Shown: positions 1 to 7,982 of the stretch, one piece after another | Numbering within the stretch: the first letter of the stretch is position 1 | Layout: each line of letters starts with the position of its first letter | From: Paracoccaceae bacterium | GTDB taxonomy: Bacteria; Pseudomonadota; Alphaproteobacteria; Rhodobacterales; Rhodobacteraceae | Assembly: GCA_030148005.1 (NCBI GenBank) | Contig: JASBUI010000040.1 | Coordinates: forward strand, 62,001-126,000 | Length of the DNA: 64,000 nt | Reading direction: 5' to 3' | The notes under the pieces: generated by a model | The model's database searches: none | The model's input: the letters and a program-made list of their open reading frames with translations, nothing else | What the model was told of the DNA's origin: nothing | Translations under genes and position numbers: made by a program

Positions 1-322
1 TGATGTGCTTGTCATCGGCGGGATTGTCGCCTTCCCAGATGATCGCGGTCTGATCGGCGCGGGTGGCAAGGTGGCGGTCAACACAGTTGGCACAGACGTT
101 CAGCGTGCCGTCTTCGTACCATTTGATCGAAACATCGGGGTGGGCAAAGGTAGAGTTCTTGACCTTGGTGAAAGGTTTCATCCAATCCAGACGCTTGCCT
201 TGCTCGCCCCAGAACGCATCGGGGTCCTGAACGGATTGCGCATACATCTTGTCATAGGTCGCCTTGTCGGCGTGGGCATGTGCGGCGAATTCGGCGGAGG
301 GTGGATAGGTTTTGTCAGTCAT
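1..322 (-). CDS. acsA: Acetyl-CoA synthetase, N-terminal part (runs off the window)
   Basis: Reading the minus strand from 322 gives the N-terminus of an AMP-forming acetyl-CoA synthetase: a start of the type MTDKTYPPSAEFAAHAHAD, then the DPDAFWGEQ and LDWMKPF segments, WYEDGTLNVCANCVDRH, and the start of the adenylate-forming core (TAIIWEGD). The enzyme activates acetate to acetyl-CoA in the cytosol. About 107 codons are visible; the rest lies left of position 1. An in-frame ATG at 337 would add five residues; 322 is preferred because it matches the family's usual start. It is the last gene of the operon that begins with the binding protein at 5707, about 100 bp after livF. The family is recognised confidently from the N-terminus alone; regulation by the ScfR and CrbS-like genes upstream is inferred. 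Confidence 0.9.
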   Translation of the reverse strand, partial: MTDKTYPPSAEFAAHAHADKATYDKMYAQSVQDPDAFWGEQGKRLDWMKPFTKVKNSTFAHPDVSIKWYEDGTLNVCANCVDRHLATRADQTAIIWEGDNPADDKHI

Positions 323-423
323 TTGGTCAATTTCCATGGTCTTGGTCCAATATCAGAGGGCCGAGTTTGGCAGGAATGGTCCGGCAAAGGGGTACATGCC
401 CAGTGCCGGGCCAGCGGCAACAC

Positions 424-1173
424 TTAGATCGCCAGATATTCAGCGCGCAGTGCCGCGTTGCTCAGGACCTCATCGGCGGTTCCGTCAAATACGACCTGAC
501 CGGTATCAAGAATGACGGCGCGGTCAGCAAGATTGAGCGCGGCAATGGCGTTTTGCTCGACGATTACGGTTGTGATGCCCTGCTCTTTGATGATGTTCAA
601 TGTTTTTTCGATTTCATGAACGATGACCGGGGCCAGACCTTCGTAGGGTTCATCCAGCAAAAGGACCTTGATGTCGCGGGCAAGGGCGCGGGCGATGGAC
701 AGCATCTGCTGCTCGCCGCCTGAAAGCGTCACGCCTTCCTGTTTGCGCCTTTCGCCGAGGCGCGGGAAAAGGTCGTAGATACGATCCAGCGACCAGCCGA
801 TGGGCGGCGCGATCTGCGCAAGCTTAAGGTTTTCCTCGACCGTCAGGCCGGAAATGATGCGGCGATCCTCGGGCACCAGCCCTATACCTGCCTGCGCTGC
901 CTCATGGGCGGCCATCAGGTGCAAGGGCTGATGGTCCAGCCAGACCTCGCCGCGCGAAAGCGTGGGCGAGCCAAGGCGCGCCAAGGCCCGCAGGGTAGAG
1001 GTTTTACCGGCACCGTTGCGGCCCAGAAGGGCCAGGATCTCACCTTCGTGGACGTTAAAGCTTACATCCTGAACGATGTAGCTTTCGCCGTAGTAGGCTT
1101 CGATATTCCAGGCCGAAAAGTAAGCGGGCGCAGTTGCCGCATGATTGGCGTTCTTTTCTAGTGGCGCGTTCAT
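424..1173 (-). CDS. livF: ABC importer ATPase, LivF-type
   Basis: A 249-residue ABC ATPase of the branched-chain amino acid (HAAT) importer class. Walker A GRNGAGKTS is at residues 51-59, the signature LSGGEQQ at about 150-156, and Walker B LLLDE at 171-175, followed by the EPYEGLAP segment typical of LivF. The N-terminus is about 20 residues longer than most LivF proteins. It should form the nucleotide-binding pair with the LivG-like protein upstream at 1183-1944 and power import through the two permeases. It starts 10 bp after the livG stop, so the two are translated together. The Liv name describes the family; the neighbouring acsA suggests the cargo may be a short-chain carboxylate or related compound rather than leucine. 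Confidence 0.9.
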   Translation of the reverse strand: MNAPLEKNANHAATAPAYFSAWNIEAYYGESYIVQDVSFNVHEGEILALLGRNGAGKTSTLRALARLGSPTLSRGEVWLDHQPLHLMAAHEAAQAGIGLVPEDRRIISGLTVEENLKLAQIAPPIGWSLDRIYDLFPRLGERRKQEGVTLSGGEQQMLSIARALARDIKVLLLDEPYEGLAPVIVHEIEKTLNIIKEQGITTVIVEQNAIAALNLADRAVILDTGQVVFDGTADEVLSNAALRAEYLAI

Positions 1174-1182
1174 TGCCGCCTC

Positions 1183-1944
1183 CTATTCGTCGTGGGCCTG
1201 GCCAAGATAAGCTTCTTGGACCTTGGGGTGACCTTTGATCTTTTCAGGGATGTCTTCGACCAGCGGCGTGCCCTGCGCCAGAACGGTGATGCGTTCGGCA
1301 AGGCTAAAGACCACATGCATGTCATGCTCGATGATGGCCATGGTGATGTCGCGCTTGGACTTGATTTCCTTAAGCAGATCGATGGTGTTGTTGGTATCGG
1401 CGCGGGCCATGCCGGCGGTGGGTTCGTCCAAGAGCAATAGCTTTGGCTCTTGGACCAGGCACATCGCCATCTCAAGGCGGCGTTTGTCACCGCGCGACAA
1501 CGATGCGGCGTGCATGGAGCCCTTGTCCTGCATGTTCACATCCAGAAGGATCTGTTCTGCCCGCTCGCGAATGTCGGCCTGGCTTCGGACAGAGCCGAAG
1601 GCGTTCAACTCGAACGCGCCGTCGCGCTTGGCAAAACAGGGGATCAGGACGTTTTCAAGCACCGTCAGATCGCCAAAGATCTCGGGCGTCTGGAAAACGC
1701 GGCTGATGCCCATCTGGTTGATCTCATGCGGCTTGCGCCCCAGAACCGACTGGCCGTCGAACATGACGCTGCCGGTGTCTGGGATAAGCTTGCCCACAAG
1801 ACAGTTCAGCAGTGTCGATTTACCCGCCCCGTTGGGGCCGATGATGGCATGAACGGTGTTCTCGGCGATGCTGAGGTTCACGTTACCCAGTGCCTGAAGA
1901 CCGCCAAAGCGTTTGCTGACGCCCTTGACTTCAAGGATACCCAT
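1183..1944 (-). CDS. livG: ABC importer ATPase, LivG-type with variant signature motif
   Basis: A 253-residue ABC ATPase. Walker A GPNGAGKST is at residues 36-44 and Walker B LLLLDE at 168-173, followed by PTAGMARADTN. The signature motif reads LSRGDKRRLE (148-157) rather than the usual LSxGQQRRLE, so both the Gly/Tyr and the Gln positions differ; ATPase function is still expected because the rest is intact. It lies 11 bp downstream of the LivM-like permease and 9 bp upstream of livF. The variant motif suggests this operon belongs to a separate branch of HAAT transporters. The family assignment is firm; the substrate is unknown. Confidence 0.88.
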   Translation of the reverse strand: MGILEVKGVSKRFGGLQALGNVNLSIAENTVHAIIGPNGAGKSTLLNCLVGKLIPDTGSVMFDGQSVLGRKPHEINQMGISRVFQTPEIFGDLTVLENVLIPCFAKRDGAFELNAFGSVRSQADIRERAEQILLDVNMQDKGSMHAASLSRGDKRRLEMAMCLVQEPKLLLLDEPTAGMARADTNNTIDLLKEIKSKRDITMAIIEHDMHVVFSLAERITVLAQGTPLVEDIPEKIKGHPKVQEAYLGQAHDE

Positions 1945-1955
1945 AATCTTGCTCC

Positions 1956-3155
1956 CTATTCCGCAGGCTTGGTTTCGCCAGAGGCGGTTTCATCGCTGGA
2001 CCGTCTGCGGAACAGCGCGCCCAGACGCTTGCCGCCCTCGACAAGGCCACCGGGCAGGAAGATGACAATTGCCATGAACATCAGGCCCAGTGTCAGTTGC
2101 CATCCCTTGCCCACGAAGGGGTGGATGATCGCGACCAGCGCGTTTTCCAGACCGTCAGGCAGGAAGGCGAACCAAGCGTGCAGAACACCATCGTTGATCT
2201 TAGAGAAGATGTTCTCGAAGTACTTGATAAAGCCTGCACCCAGAACCGGGCCGATCAACGTGCCAGCGCCGCCGAGGATGGTCATCAGAACCACCTCGCC
2301 AGAGGCCGTCCACTGCATCCGCTCGGCGCCCGCCAGCGGGTCCATCGCCGCCAGAAGACCGCCGGCCAGACCGGCGTACATGCCCGAGATCACAAAGGCA
2401 GCCAATGTGTAGGGGCGGGTGTTCAGACCGGTATAGTTCAGGCGCTGCTGGTTGGATTTGACCGCCCGCAGCATCAGACCGAAGGGCGAGTTGAAGATGC
2501 GGATCGCAAGGTAGAACACGACCAGCATGATCGCCGCGCAGAAGTAGTAGCCAGCGTTGAAGTCGAAGGACCAGCCGCCCACATCAAGCGTGTAGGTTGA
2601 ACGCATAGACAGGCCGAAGAAGTGTGGCAGGTCGGGCAGGCCCGCGCGGTGAAAGATCTGGGGATCGTCCGCGTATACCTGAAGCCCTGTCTCGCCGTTG
2701 GTGAGGTTGAACTTGGGGTTCGACAGCACCGAGTAGGCGAGGGCAAAGGACATCTGAGCGAAGGCAAGCGTCAGGATCGAAAAGTAGATCCCCGAGCGGC
2801 GCAGCGAGATATAGCCGATCAGCACCGAGAATATCCCGGCGACGATCACGCTTAGCATGATTGCCGGCACCACGTTGTAGCTGAGCAGTTTGAACATCCA
2901 TACGGCCGCGTATGAGCCCACTCCAAGAAAGGCCGCGTGGCCAAACGAGAGATAGCCGGTGAGGCCAAAGAGGATGTTAAAGCCGATCGCGAAGATGCCG
3001 TAGATCACGAAGCGCTGCATCAGGTCCGGATATCCGGCGTTGAACTGTGCCAGCGCCGAGTTCTCGGGGAAGGGGTTCAGGATGAACGGCGCGAGCAGTG
3101 TCAGGATCGCGACGACGACGAGAAGGGTGGTGTCCTTGGACTTAAGACCCAGCAT
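1956..3155 (-). CDS. livM: ABC importer permease, LivM-type
   Basis: A 399-residue integral membrane permease. It begins with a hydrophobic segment (about residues 8-27), has the LivM hallmark [22 protein letters not shown] near residue 65-85, and repeated membrane segments up to about residue 375. A charged tail ends the protein ([18 protein letters not shown]). It pairs with the LivH-like permease whose stop is 3 bp upstream, forming the membrane pore of the importer. At 399 residues it is somewhat longer than common LivM proteins of 320-360 residues. ATG start at 3155. Confidence 0.9.
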   Translation of the reverse strand: MLGLKSKDTTLLVVVAILTLLAPFILNPFPENSALAQFNAGYPDLMQRFVIYGIFAIGFNILFGLTGYLSFGHAAFLGVGSYAAVWMFKLLSYNVVPAIMLSVIVAGIFSVLIGYISLRRSGIYFSILTLAFAQMSFALAYSVLSNPKFNLTNGETGLQVYADDPQIFHRAGLPDLPHFFGLSMRSTYTLDVGGWSFDFNAGYYFCAAIMLVVFYLAIRIFNSPFGLMLRAVKSNQQRLNYTGLNTRPYTLAAFVISGMYAGLAGGLLAAMDPLAGAERMQWTASGEVVLMTILGGAGTLIGPVLGAGFIKYFENIFSKINDGVLHAWFAFLPDGLENALVAIIHPFVGKGWQLTLGLMFMAIVIFLPGGLVEGGKRLGALFRRRSSDETASGETKPAE

Positions 3156-3158
3156 TAC

Positions 3159-4190
3159 TTATTCCTCCATTACGCCCTTGCGGCCCAGAAGGCCACGCGG
3201 ACGGGTCAGTAGCACGATGATCGCGACGAGGTAGATGATGACCTGGTTGATCCCCGGAATGGTGGTGGTCGCCCAGGTGGTGGAGGCAAAGCTTTCGAGG
3301 ATGCCAAGCAGGAAGCCGGCCAGAACGGCGCCGGGAAGCGATCCCATACCGCCGACGACGACCACGACAAAGCTTAGCACAAGGAAGTCCATACCCATGT
3401 GATAGTTCGGCGGGTTGATCGGCGTGTACATGACACCGGCAAGGCCCGCGACCCCGGCTGCGATGCCGAACATCAGCGTAAAGCGCTTGTCGATGTTGAT
3501 GCCCAAAAGGCCCACGGTCTCGCGGTCGGCCATTCCGGCCCGGACCACCATGCCGAAGGTTGTGAACTGCAAAAAGGCGAAAACCCCGGCTATGATAATG
3601 CCCGCGAAGGCAAAGTAGATCATCCGCCAGTAGGGATAGATGATGGTGTTGTGGTCGAAACCAAGCAGCACGCCAAAGTCGAAGGCACCGGCAAGCGCGT
3701 CGGGCGCCGGGGTGGGGATCGGGTTGGCGCCGTAGAAATACTTGATGATTTCCTGCAGCACGATGGCAAGGCCGAAGGTCACCAGGATCTGGTCGGCGTG
3801 GGGGCGCTTGTAGAAGTGCTTGATCAGGCCGCGTTCCATCACGTAGCCGACCAGCAGCATCACCGGGATGGCAAAGAAGATTGCAAGCGGGACAGACCAG
3901 TTGATTATTGACCCGCCAAGCTCGGGCCCGAACCAGGCCTCGATGTAGGGGGTCTCGACCTTGAGCGGATTGCCCAGAAAGTCCTTTTTGGTGTCATCCA
4001 CCGTCAGAAAGCTGAGGCTCAGCAGTCTTTGGATGAAGACCGCGCAAAAGGCGCCGATCATGAACAGCGCGCCATGGGCGAAGTTCACAACGCCAAGCGT
4101 GCCGAAGATCAGTGTCAGGCCAAGCGCGATCAGCGCATAGGCCGATCCTTTGTCCAGACCGTTAAGAACTTGAAGGATGAAAGAGTCCAT
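3159..4190 (-). CDS. livH: ABC importer permease, LivH-type
   Basis: A 343-residue membrane permease with the LivH start MDSFILQVLNGLDKGSAYAL, the GLTLIFGTLGVVNFAHGALFM motif, and the conserved loop GMGSLPGAVLAGFLLG near the C-terminus. The ATG at 4190 is chosen over an upstream in-frame start at 4244 because an AGGTGGGGAG ribosome-binding sequence directly precedes it and because it matches family starts. It contains an insert of roughly 40 residues after the second membrane segment (LSLSFLTVDDTKKDFLGNPLKVE region), also seen in UrtB-like permeases. It follows the binding protein gene after a 107-bp gap holding a strong hairpin. Confidence 0.9.
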   Translation of the reverse strand: MDSFILQVLNGLDKGSAYALIALGLTLIFGTLGVVNFAHGALFMIGAFCAVFIQRLLSLSFLTVDDTKKDFLGNPLKVETPYIEAWFGPELGGSIINWSVPLAIFFAIPVMLLVGYVMERGLIKHFYKRPHADQILVTFGLAIVLQEIIKYFYGANPIPTPAPDALAGAFDFGVLLGFDHNTIIYPYWRMIYFAFAGIIIAGVFAFLQFTTFGMVVRAGMADRETVGLLGINIDKRFTLMFGIAAGVAGLAGVMYTPINPPNYHMGMDFLVLSFVVVVVGGMGSLPGAVLAGFLLGILESFASTTWATTTIPGINQVIIYLVAIIVLLTRPRGLLGRKGVMEE

Positions 4191-4255
4191 CTCCCCACCT
4201 CGATGGTTTTCAGGGTAAGTCTTGGACCGCGGCCCAGCTGGCACGGTCGGCGTAA

Positions 4256-4279
4256 GAGGCCGCGCGGTCGCGCGGCCTC
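4256..4279 (-). promoter_or_regulatory. Strong hairpin between binding-protein and permease genes
   Basis: Perfect 10-bp arms (GAGGCCGCGC and GCGCGGCCTC) with a 4-base loop, 19 bases after the binding-protein stop codon on the transcribed minus strand. No U-tract follows, so it reads better as an mRNA-protecting or partly attenuating hairpin than as a terminator. Similar hairpins sit at the same place in the other two importer operons of this window. Confidence 0.65.
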
Positions 4280-4297
4280 CTTGTGTCGGTCAGCGGA

Positions 4298-5707
4298 TCA
4301 GGCGCCGGGGTTGCACGAACCCAGCTTCGCCTCGTCGCCACCAAACATGGGGTTGTTTGGCTCGTACCAGACTTTTTCGACCGGTGTGACCTCGACGATT
4401 TCCAGCGTGTCATAGGCGTTGGTCGGGTTCTCTGCGCCGCGCACAACCAGAACGTCCTTGAAGCACTGGTGATCGTCCCGGCGGTACAGCGTTTGACCGT
4501 TACCCAGCCCGTCGAATAGGAAGCCCTTGTTGGCATCCGAAGAGATGCCGGGCATTGAGCTGTCGCCACCAGTCAGGGCCTCTTCGACCGCACACGGGTT
4601 GAACGAACCAGCCCGCTCACAGGCGTCCGCATAAAGCAGAACCTGCGCATAACAGGTCTGGGCCGAATTTGACGGCGGTTTACCGTACTTCTCACCGAAG
4701 GACTTGACGAACGCCTTGGAGCCCGGATTGTCCAGCTGCCAGTTGTAGTTCATCGAGCCCAGCACGCCTTTGATGTTTGCACCTGCGCCAGCGGCCATCA
4801 GCTCTGAGTAGAGCGGCACGACGATCTTGAAGTCCTTGCCGTTCACCTGCTTGTTCAGGAGATCGAACTGGATCGCGTTCGACAGCGAGTTCACCATGTT
4901 CCCGCCGTAGTGGTTCAGAACCAGCACGTCGGCGCCCGAGTTCAGAACCGGAGCGATGTAGGACGAGAAGTCGGTCGAGGCGAGCGGGGTCTTGACCGTG
5001 TTGACGGTCTCCCAGCCCAGTGCCTCGGTCGAGGCAACGATCGACTCTTCCTGGGTCCAGCCCCAGTTGTAGTCGGCGGTCAGGTGGTAGGCGCGGCGGT
5101 CCGTGCCCATCTCCTTGGCCAGCACCGGCGCCAGAGCGGCACCCGACATGTAGGCGTTGAAGAAGTGACGGAAACCGTTGGCCTTGCGGTCCTTGCCGGT
5201 TGTGTCGTTGGCGTGAGTCAGGCCGGCCATGAAGATGACGCCTGCCTCTTGGCACAGACCCTGAACAGCCACGGCAACGCCCGAGGACGAGCCGCCGTTG
5301 ATCATGATGGCGCCGTCTTTCTCGATCATCGACTTTGCCGATGCGCGCGCTGCGTCAGACTTGGTCTGCGTGTCGCCGGTCACGAACTGGACCTTCTTGC
5401 CCAGAATGCCGTTCCCTTTAAGCGCTTTCGAGGTGAACGTGTTCAGGCAGCCGCCGTCACCCATTCCGTTCAGGTGCTCGACCGCCAGCTGTTGAGCCAG
5501 AAGCTCGTCCGCGCCTTCGTCGGCGTAGGGGCCGGTTTGCGGCACGTTGAAGCCCAGCGTTACGGTGCCGCCCTGTGGGGCGTTGGTATAGCCGCCGTGG
5601 CTGGCCGCCCATGAGGCGCCATTGAAGATTGTCGGCATGGCAAGGCCTGCACCGGCAACCGCGCCGGTCCTCAGCAGTCCGCGACGCGTGAAGTTGGATT
5701 TAGACAT
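4298..5707 (-). CDS. Tat-exported ABC substrate-binding protein (HAAT family)
   Basis: A 469-residue periplasmic binding protein of the leucine/amide-binding (Peripla_BP_6) type. The N-terminus SKSNFTRRGLLRTGAVAGAG is a twin-arginine signal followed by a hydrophobic stretch and an Ala-x-Ala-like cleavage region (GASWAASHG), so it is probably exported folded. The mature part starts with VTLGFNVPQTGPYADEGADE, the usual opening strand of this family. It has several cysteines (for example QTCYAQ, DACERAG, FNPCAVEE). A GGGAGG ribosome-binding site precedes the ATG. It is first in the operon with livHMGF-like genes and acsA. Its ligand is not known; co-location with acetate activation and ScfR suggests a short-chain acid or a precursor of one. 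Confidence 0.85.
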   Translation of the reverse strand: MSKSNFTRRGLLRTGAVAGAGLAMPTIFNGASWAASHGGYTNAPQGGTVTLGFNVPQTGPYADEGADELLAQQLAVEHLNGMGDGGCLNTFTSKALKGNGILGKKVQFVTGDTQTKSDAARASAKSMIEKDGAIMINGGSSSGVAVAVQGLCQEAGVIFMAGLTHANDTTGKDRKANGFRHFFNAYMSGAALAPVLAKEMGTDRRAYHLTADYNWGWTQEESIVASTEALGWETVNTVKTPLASTDFSSYIAPVLNSGADVLVLNHYGGNMVNSLSNAIQFDLLNKQVNGKDFKIVVPLYSELMAAGAGANIKGVLGSMNYNWQLDNPGSKAFVKSFGEKYGKPPSNSAQTCYAQVLLYADACERAGSFNPCAVEEALTGGDSSMPGISSDANKGFLFDGLGNGQTLYRRDDHQCFKDVLVVRGAENPTNAYDTLEIVEVTPVEKVWYEPNNPMFGGDEAKLGSCNPGA

Positions 5708-5770
5708 CGAAGTCCTCCCGATTGATTAATAACGGTTGCCGCACTTTCCTCCCGCAGCGACCGAAATCCT

Positions 5771-5884
5771 TTTACAAGGTGCGCGCAGTATCGCTGACGC
5801 AGGGAAAACTTCGCAACAACTGGCTTTAACAAAACAGTTTTTTTGTAAATGATTCGACAGCGCAGTGCAGAAAGTTGTAAAGTT
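5771..5884. promoter_or_regulatory. Candidate ScfR operator cluster in divergent promoter region
   Basis: The 222-bp gap between the divergent binding-protein and ScfR genes holds three exact TTGTAAA heptamers: 5771-5777 (minus orientation), 5843-5849 and 5875-5881 (plus). Also, AACTTCGCAAC at 5807-5817 is a near inverted copy (9 of 11) of GTTGTAAAGTT at 5874-5884. Short A/T-flanked TTTGCAAA-like boxes are known for related PrpR/RamB regulators of short-chain acid metabolism, so binding by the adjacent ScfR protein is the natural inference. Confidence 0.5.
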
Positions 5885-5929
5885 ATTTTCACGCAACTGC
5901 AGAAACACAATGGATTCATAGCCCTCACC

Positions 5930-7237
5930 ATGTCCAGAAACGCTCTGACCGGCACGCGCATCCGAGATCAAAGGCAGCGCCTTGGCGTCAAACAGGCCGA
6001 CCTTGCGCGCCGGGCGGGAATTTCGGCCTCTTACCTCAATCTGATCGAGCACAATCGCCGCAGAATCGGGGGCAAGCTGGTTCTGGATCTGTCGCGCGCC
6101 TTGGGGGTTGAACCGTCGGTTCTGACCGAGGGCGCGGAGACGGCCCTTCTGGCAGCGCTGCAAGAGGCGGCGGCCGACCGGCCGCAGGCGCGCGCCGAAG
6201 TTGACGATGTAGAGGACTTTGCCGGCAGGTTTCCGGGGTGGGCGGCGCTATTGATGGAGCAGTCGGCGCGCGTGGCAGAGCTTCAGCGCAATGTCGAAGG
6301 GCTGACCGATCGGTTGACGCATGACCCGTTTCTGTCGACCGCGCTTCACGAAGTGCTTTCGACGGTCACCGCGATCCGGTCTTCGGCAGCCATTCTTGCC
6401 GATACCAAGGACATCGATCCCGAATGGCAGGCCCGGTTTCTTCGAAACATCCGCGATGATGCGCATCGGCTTGGGCATGGGGCCGAGGCTTTGGTGCGCC
6501 ATCTTGACCAGTCAGAGGGCGCAAGTTCCGCGCCCGGCACGCCGCAGGAAGAGTTTGAACGGATGCTTGAAGGGGTCAGTTATCACCTTGCAGATCTGGA
6601 ACGAGCCCTGCCGGTTTCGCCCAAGGCACTGGCAAATGCGCAGCCTCAGCTGAACTCTGCACCGGCGCGGCAACTGGCCGAAGCGCATTTTGAGCGCTAC
6701 GCAAGTGATGCTGCAAAGCTTCCGCTTGCGGATTTCGAACGGGCGCTGCGTGGCTGCGCCTTTGATCCGGCGCGGGTTGCCGCGGCGTTCGGGGTGCCCC
6801 TTGGGACGGTTTTGCGGCGCTGGGCAAGCCTGCCTGCGCAGGGCGGCGCGCGCCCGGGGCTGGTTGTTTGCGACGGGTCGGGGGCGATCACCTTTCGCAA
6901 GCCGACCGATGGTTTTGCATTGCCGCGCTTTGGTGCGATCTGTCCCCTCTGGCCGCTTTTTCGCGCCCTGACACAGCCCACCGTGCCCCTGCGCGAAGTG
7001 GTGGAACTGGGCGAGCGGGCGCCGCAGCGCTTTCTGGCCTATGCCGTCTGCGAACCCTCGCACCCCGAGGGGTTTGATGGCCCGCAGGTCTTTGAGGCGA
7101 CAATGCTGATCCTGCCCGAAGGCCATGTTCCTTTTCCGCCGGGACAAAAGCATCCCATCGGAACCGGTTGCAGGATTTGCCCCCGCACCGCCTGCGCCGC
7201 CCGCCGAGAGCCGTCGCTGTTGTCCGAAGGAATGTAG
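5930..7237 (+). CDS. Short-chain fatty acyl transcriptional regulator (XRE family, ScfR type)
   Basis: A 435-residue regulator. The N-terminus is a Cro/C1-type helix-turn-helix (TRIRDQRQRLGVKQADLARRA, ISASYLNLIEHNRRRIGGKL), the middle is a helical linker region, and the C-terminal half is the ScfR/DUF2083 domain ending in a cysteine-rich motif (GTGCRICPRTACAARR). Proteins of this family, including PrpR and RamB, sense short-chain acyl-CoAs and control acetate, propionate or glyoxylate genes. ATG at 5930 is chosen because MSRNALTGTRIR matches family starts; an upstream in-frame start at 5849 would run through the candidate operators. It is divergent from the transporter-acsA operon and likely regulates it and itself. 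Confidence 0.88.
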   Translation: MSRNALTGTRIRDQRQRLGVKQADLARRAGISASYLNLIEHNRRRIGGKLVLDLSRALGVEPSVLTEGAETALLAALQEAAADRPQARAEVDDVEDFAGRFPGWAALLMEQSARVAELQRNVEGLTDRLTHDPFLSTALHEVLSTVTAIRSSAAILADTKDIDPEWQARFLRNIRDDAHRLGHGAEALVRHLDQSEGASSAPGTPQEEFERMLEGVSYHLADLERALPVSPKALANAQPQLNSAPARQLAEAHFERYASDAAKLPLADFERALRGCAFDPARVAAAFGVPLGTVLRRWASLPAQGGARPGLVVCDGSGAITFRKPTDGFALPRFGAICPLWPLFRALTQPTVPLREVVELGERAPQRFLAYAVCEPSHPEGFDGPQVFEATMLILPEGHVPFPPGQKHPIGTGCRICPRTACAARREPSLLSEGM

Positions 7238-7257
7238 GGCCGTGCGCCCGGCTCTCT

Positions 7258-7286
7258 TTGACAGCGCCAGAGTTTCCCGCGATAGT
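7258..7286 (+). promoter_or_regulatory. Sigma70-like promoter for the receiver-kinase operon
   Basis: A perfect TTGACA (7258-7263) is followed after exactly 17 bases by GATAGT (7281-7286), which matches four of six -10 consensus positions. It lies just after the ScfR stop and 50 bp before the response-regulator start codon. Predicted from sequence only. Confidence 0.5.
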
Positions 7287-7335
7287 TTCGCAAGAATAGC
7301 GCAGACGTCATGCGCAGCCGGGAGGGGGAAAAGAG

Positions 7336-7704
7336 ATGGGCAAACGTGTCCTTCTGATCGAGGATGAACCGAACATTATTGAGGCGATACGCTTTATCCT
7401 GTCCCGCGATGGCTGGAGCGTGGTGACCCATGCCGATGGCAGTACCGCGCTTGAAGCGATCCGCACGCAGGCGCCGGATGTGATCATTCTGGATGCGATG
7501 CTGCCCAATCGCTCTGGCTTTGAAATTCTGCAGGATATCCGCGCACGCGCCGAAACGCAGGACATTCCGGTGATGATGCTGACCGCGCGAGGGCAGCAGA
7601 AAGACCGGGACATGGCCGAACGCTATGGCGCGAACCGTTTCATGACCAAGCCGTTTTCAAACGCCGAGGTTCTGGATGTCATGCGAGAGCTGGCGCCGAT
7701 ATGA
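7336..7704 (+). CDS. Single-domain response regulator (receiver only)
   Basis: A 122-residue CheY-like receiver with acidic pocket EDE near residues 10-12, phospho-acceptor Asp53 (VIILDAML), Thr in MLTARG and Lys in the MTKPF loop. There is no output domain, so it acts by protein contact or phosphotransfer. A GGAGGGGG ribosome-binding sequence precedes the ATG. The stop overlaps the start of the next gene by 4 bp, linking it to the small membrane protein and the symporter-kinase. In CrbS/CrbR systems the partner regulator carries a LuxR-type DNA-binding domain; that domain is absent here, so a further partner would be needed for direct gene control. Confidence 0.9.
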   Translation: MGKRVLLIEDEPNIIEAIRFILSRDGWSVVTHADGSTALEAIRTQAPDVIILDAMLPNRSGFEILQDIRARAETQDIPVMMLTARGQQKDRDMAERYGANRFMTKPFSNAEVLDVMRELAPI

Positions 7705-7982
7705 GCGATCCCAACCTTCCGCTTTTTCTGGCGCGCAAAAGCTATCGTGATCGCCGCATTGCCGATGGGGCGCGAATCCTTCCGCTTGCCGGGCTGATCT
7801 TTTTCATGATGCCGCTTTTGTGGACGGGGCGGGAAAGCGAAGGCGGATCAACGGGATACGCCGGGCTTTACCTGTTCGCGGTCTGGTTTGTGCTGATCGC
7901 GGCAGCTTTCATTCTGGCACCAAGGCTGCGCCGCCTGAACGAACAAGAGGCCGAGGACGCCAGCACCGATGGTTCCGTTTAA
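7701..7982 (+). CDS. Small two-span membrane protein upstream of symporter-kinase
   Basis: A 93-residue protein with two predicted membrane segments (about ILPLAGLIFFMMPLLW and LYLFAVWFVLIAAAFILA) and charged ends. It overlaps the receiver gene by 4 bp and the following kinase gene by 14 bp, so the three are translationally coupled. This position resembles the small membrane subunits or partners encoded before symporter-type sensor kinases in related bacteria, and an accessory role for the kinase's symporter domain is inferred. No enzymatic motif is visible. Confidence 0.75.
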   Translation: MSDPNLPLFLARKSYRDRRIADGARILPLAGLIFFMMPLLWTGRESEGGSTGYAGLYLFAVWFVLIAAAFILAPRLRRLNEQEAEDASTDGSV

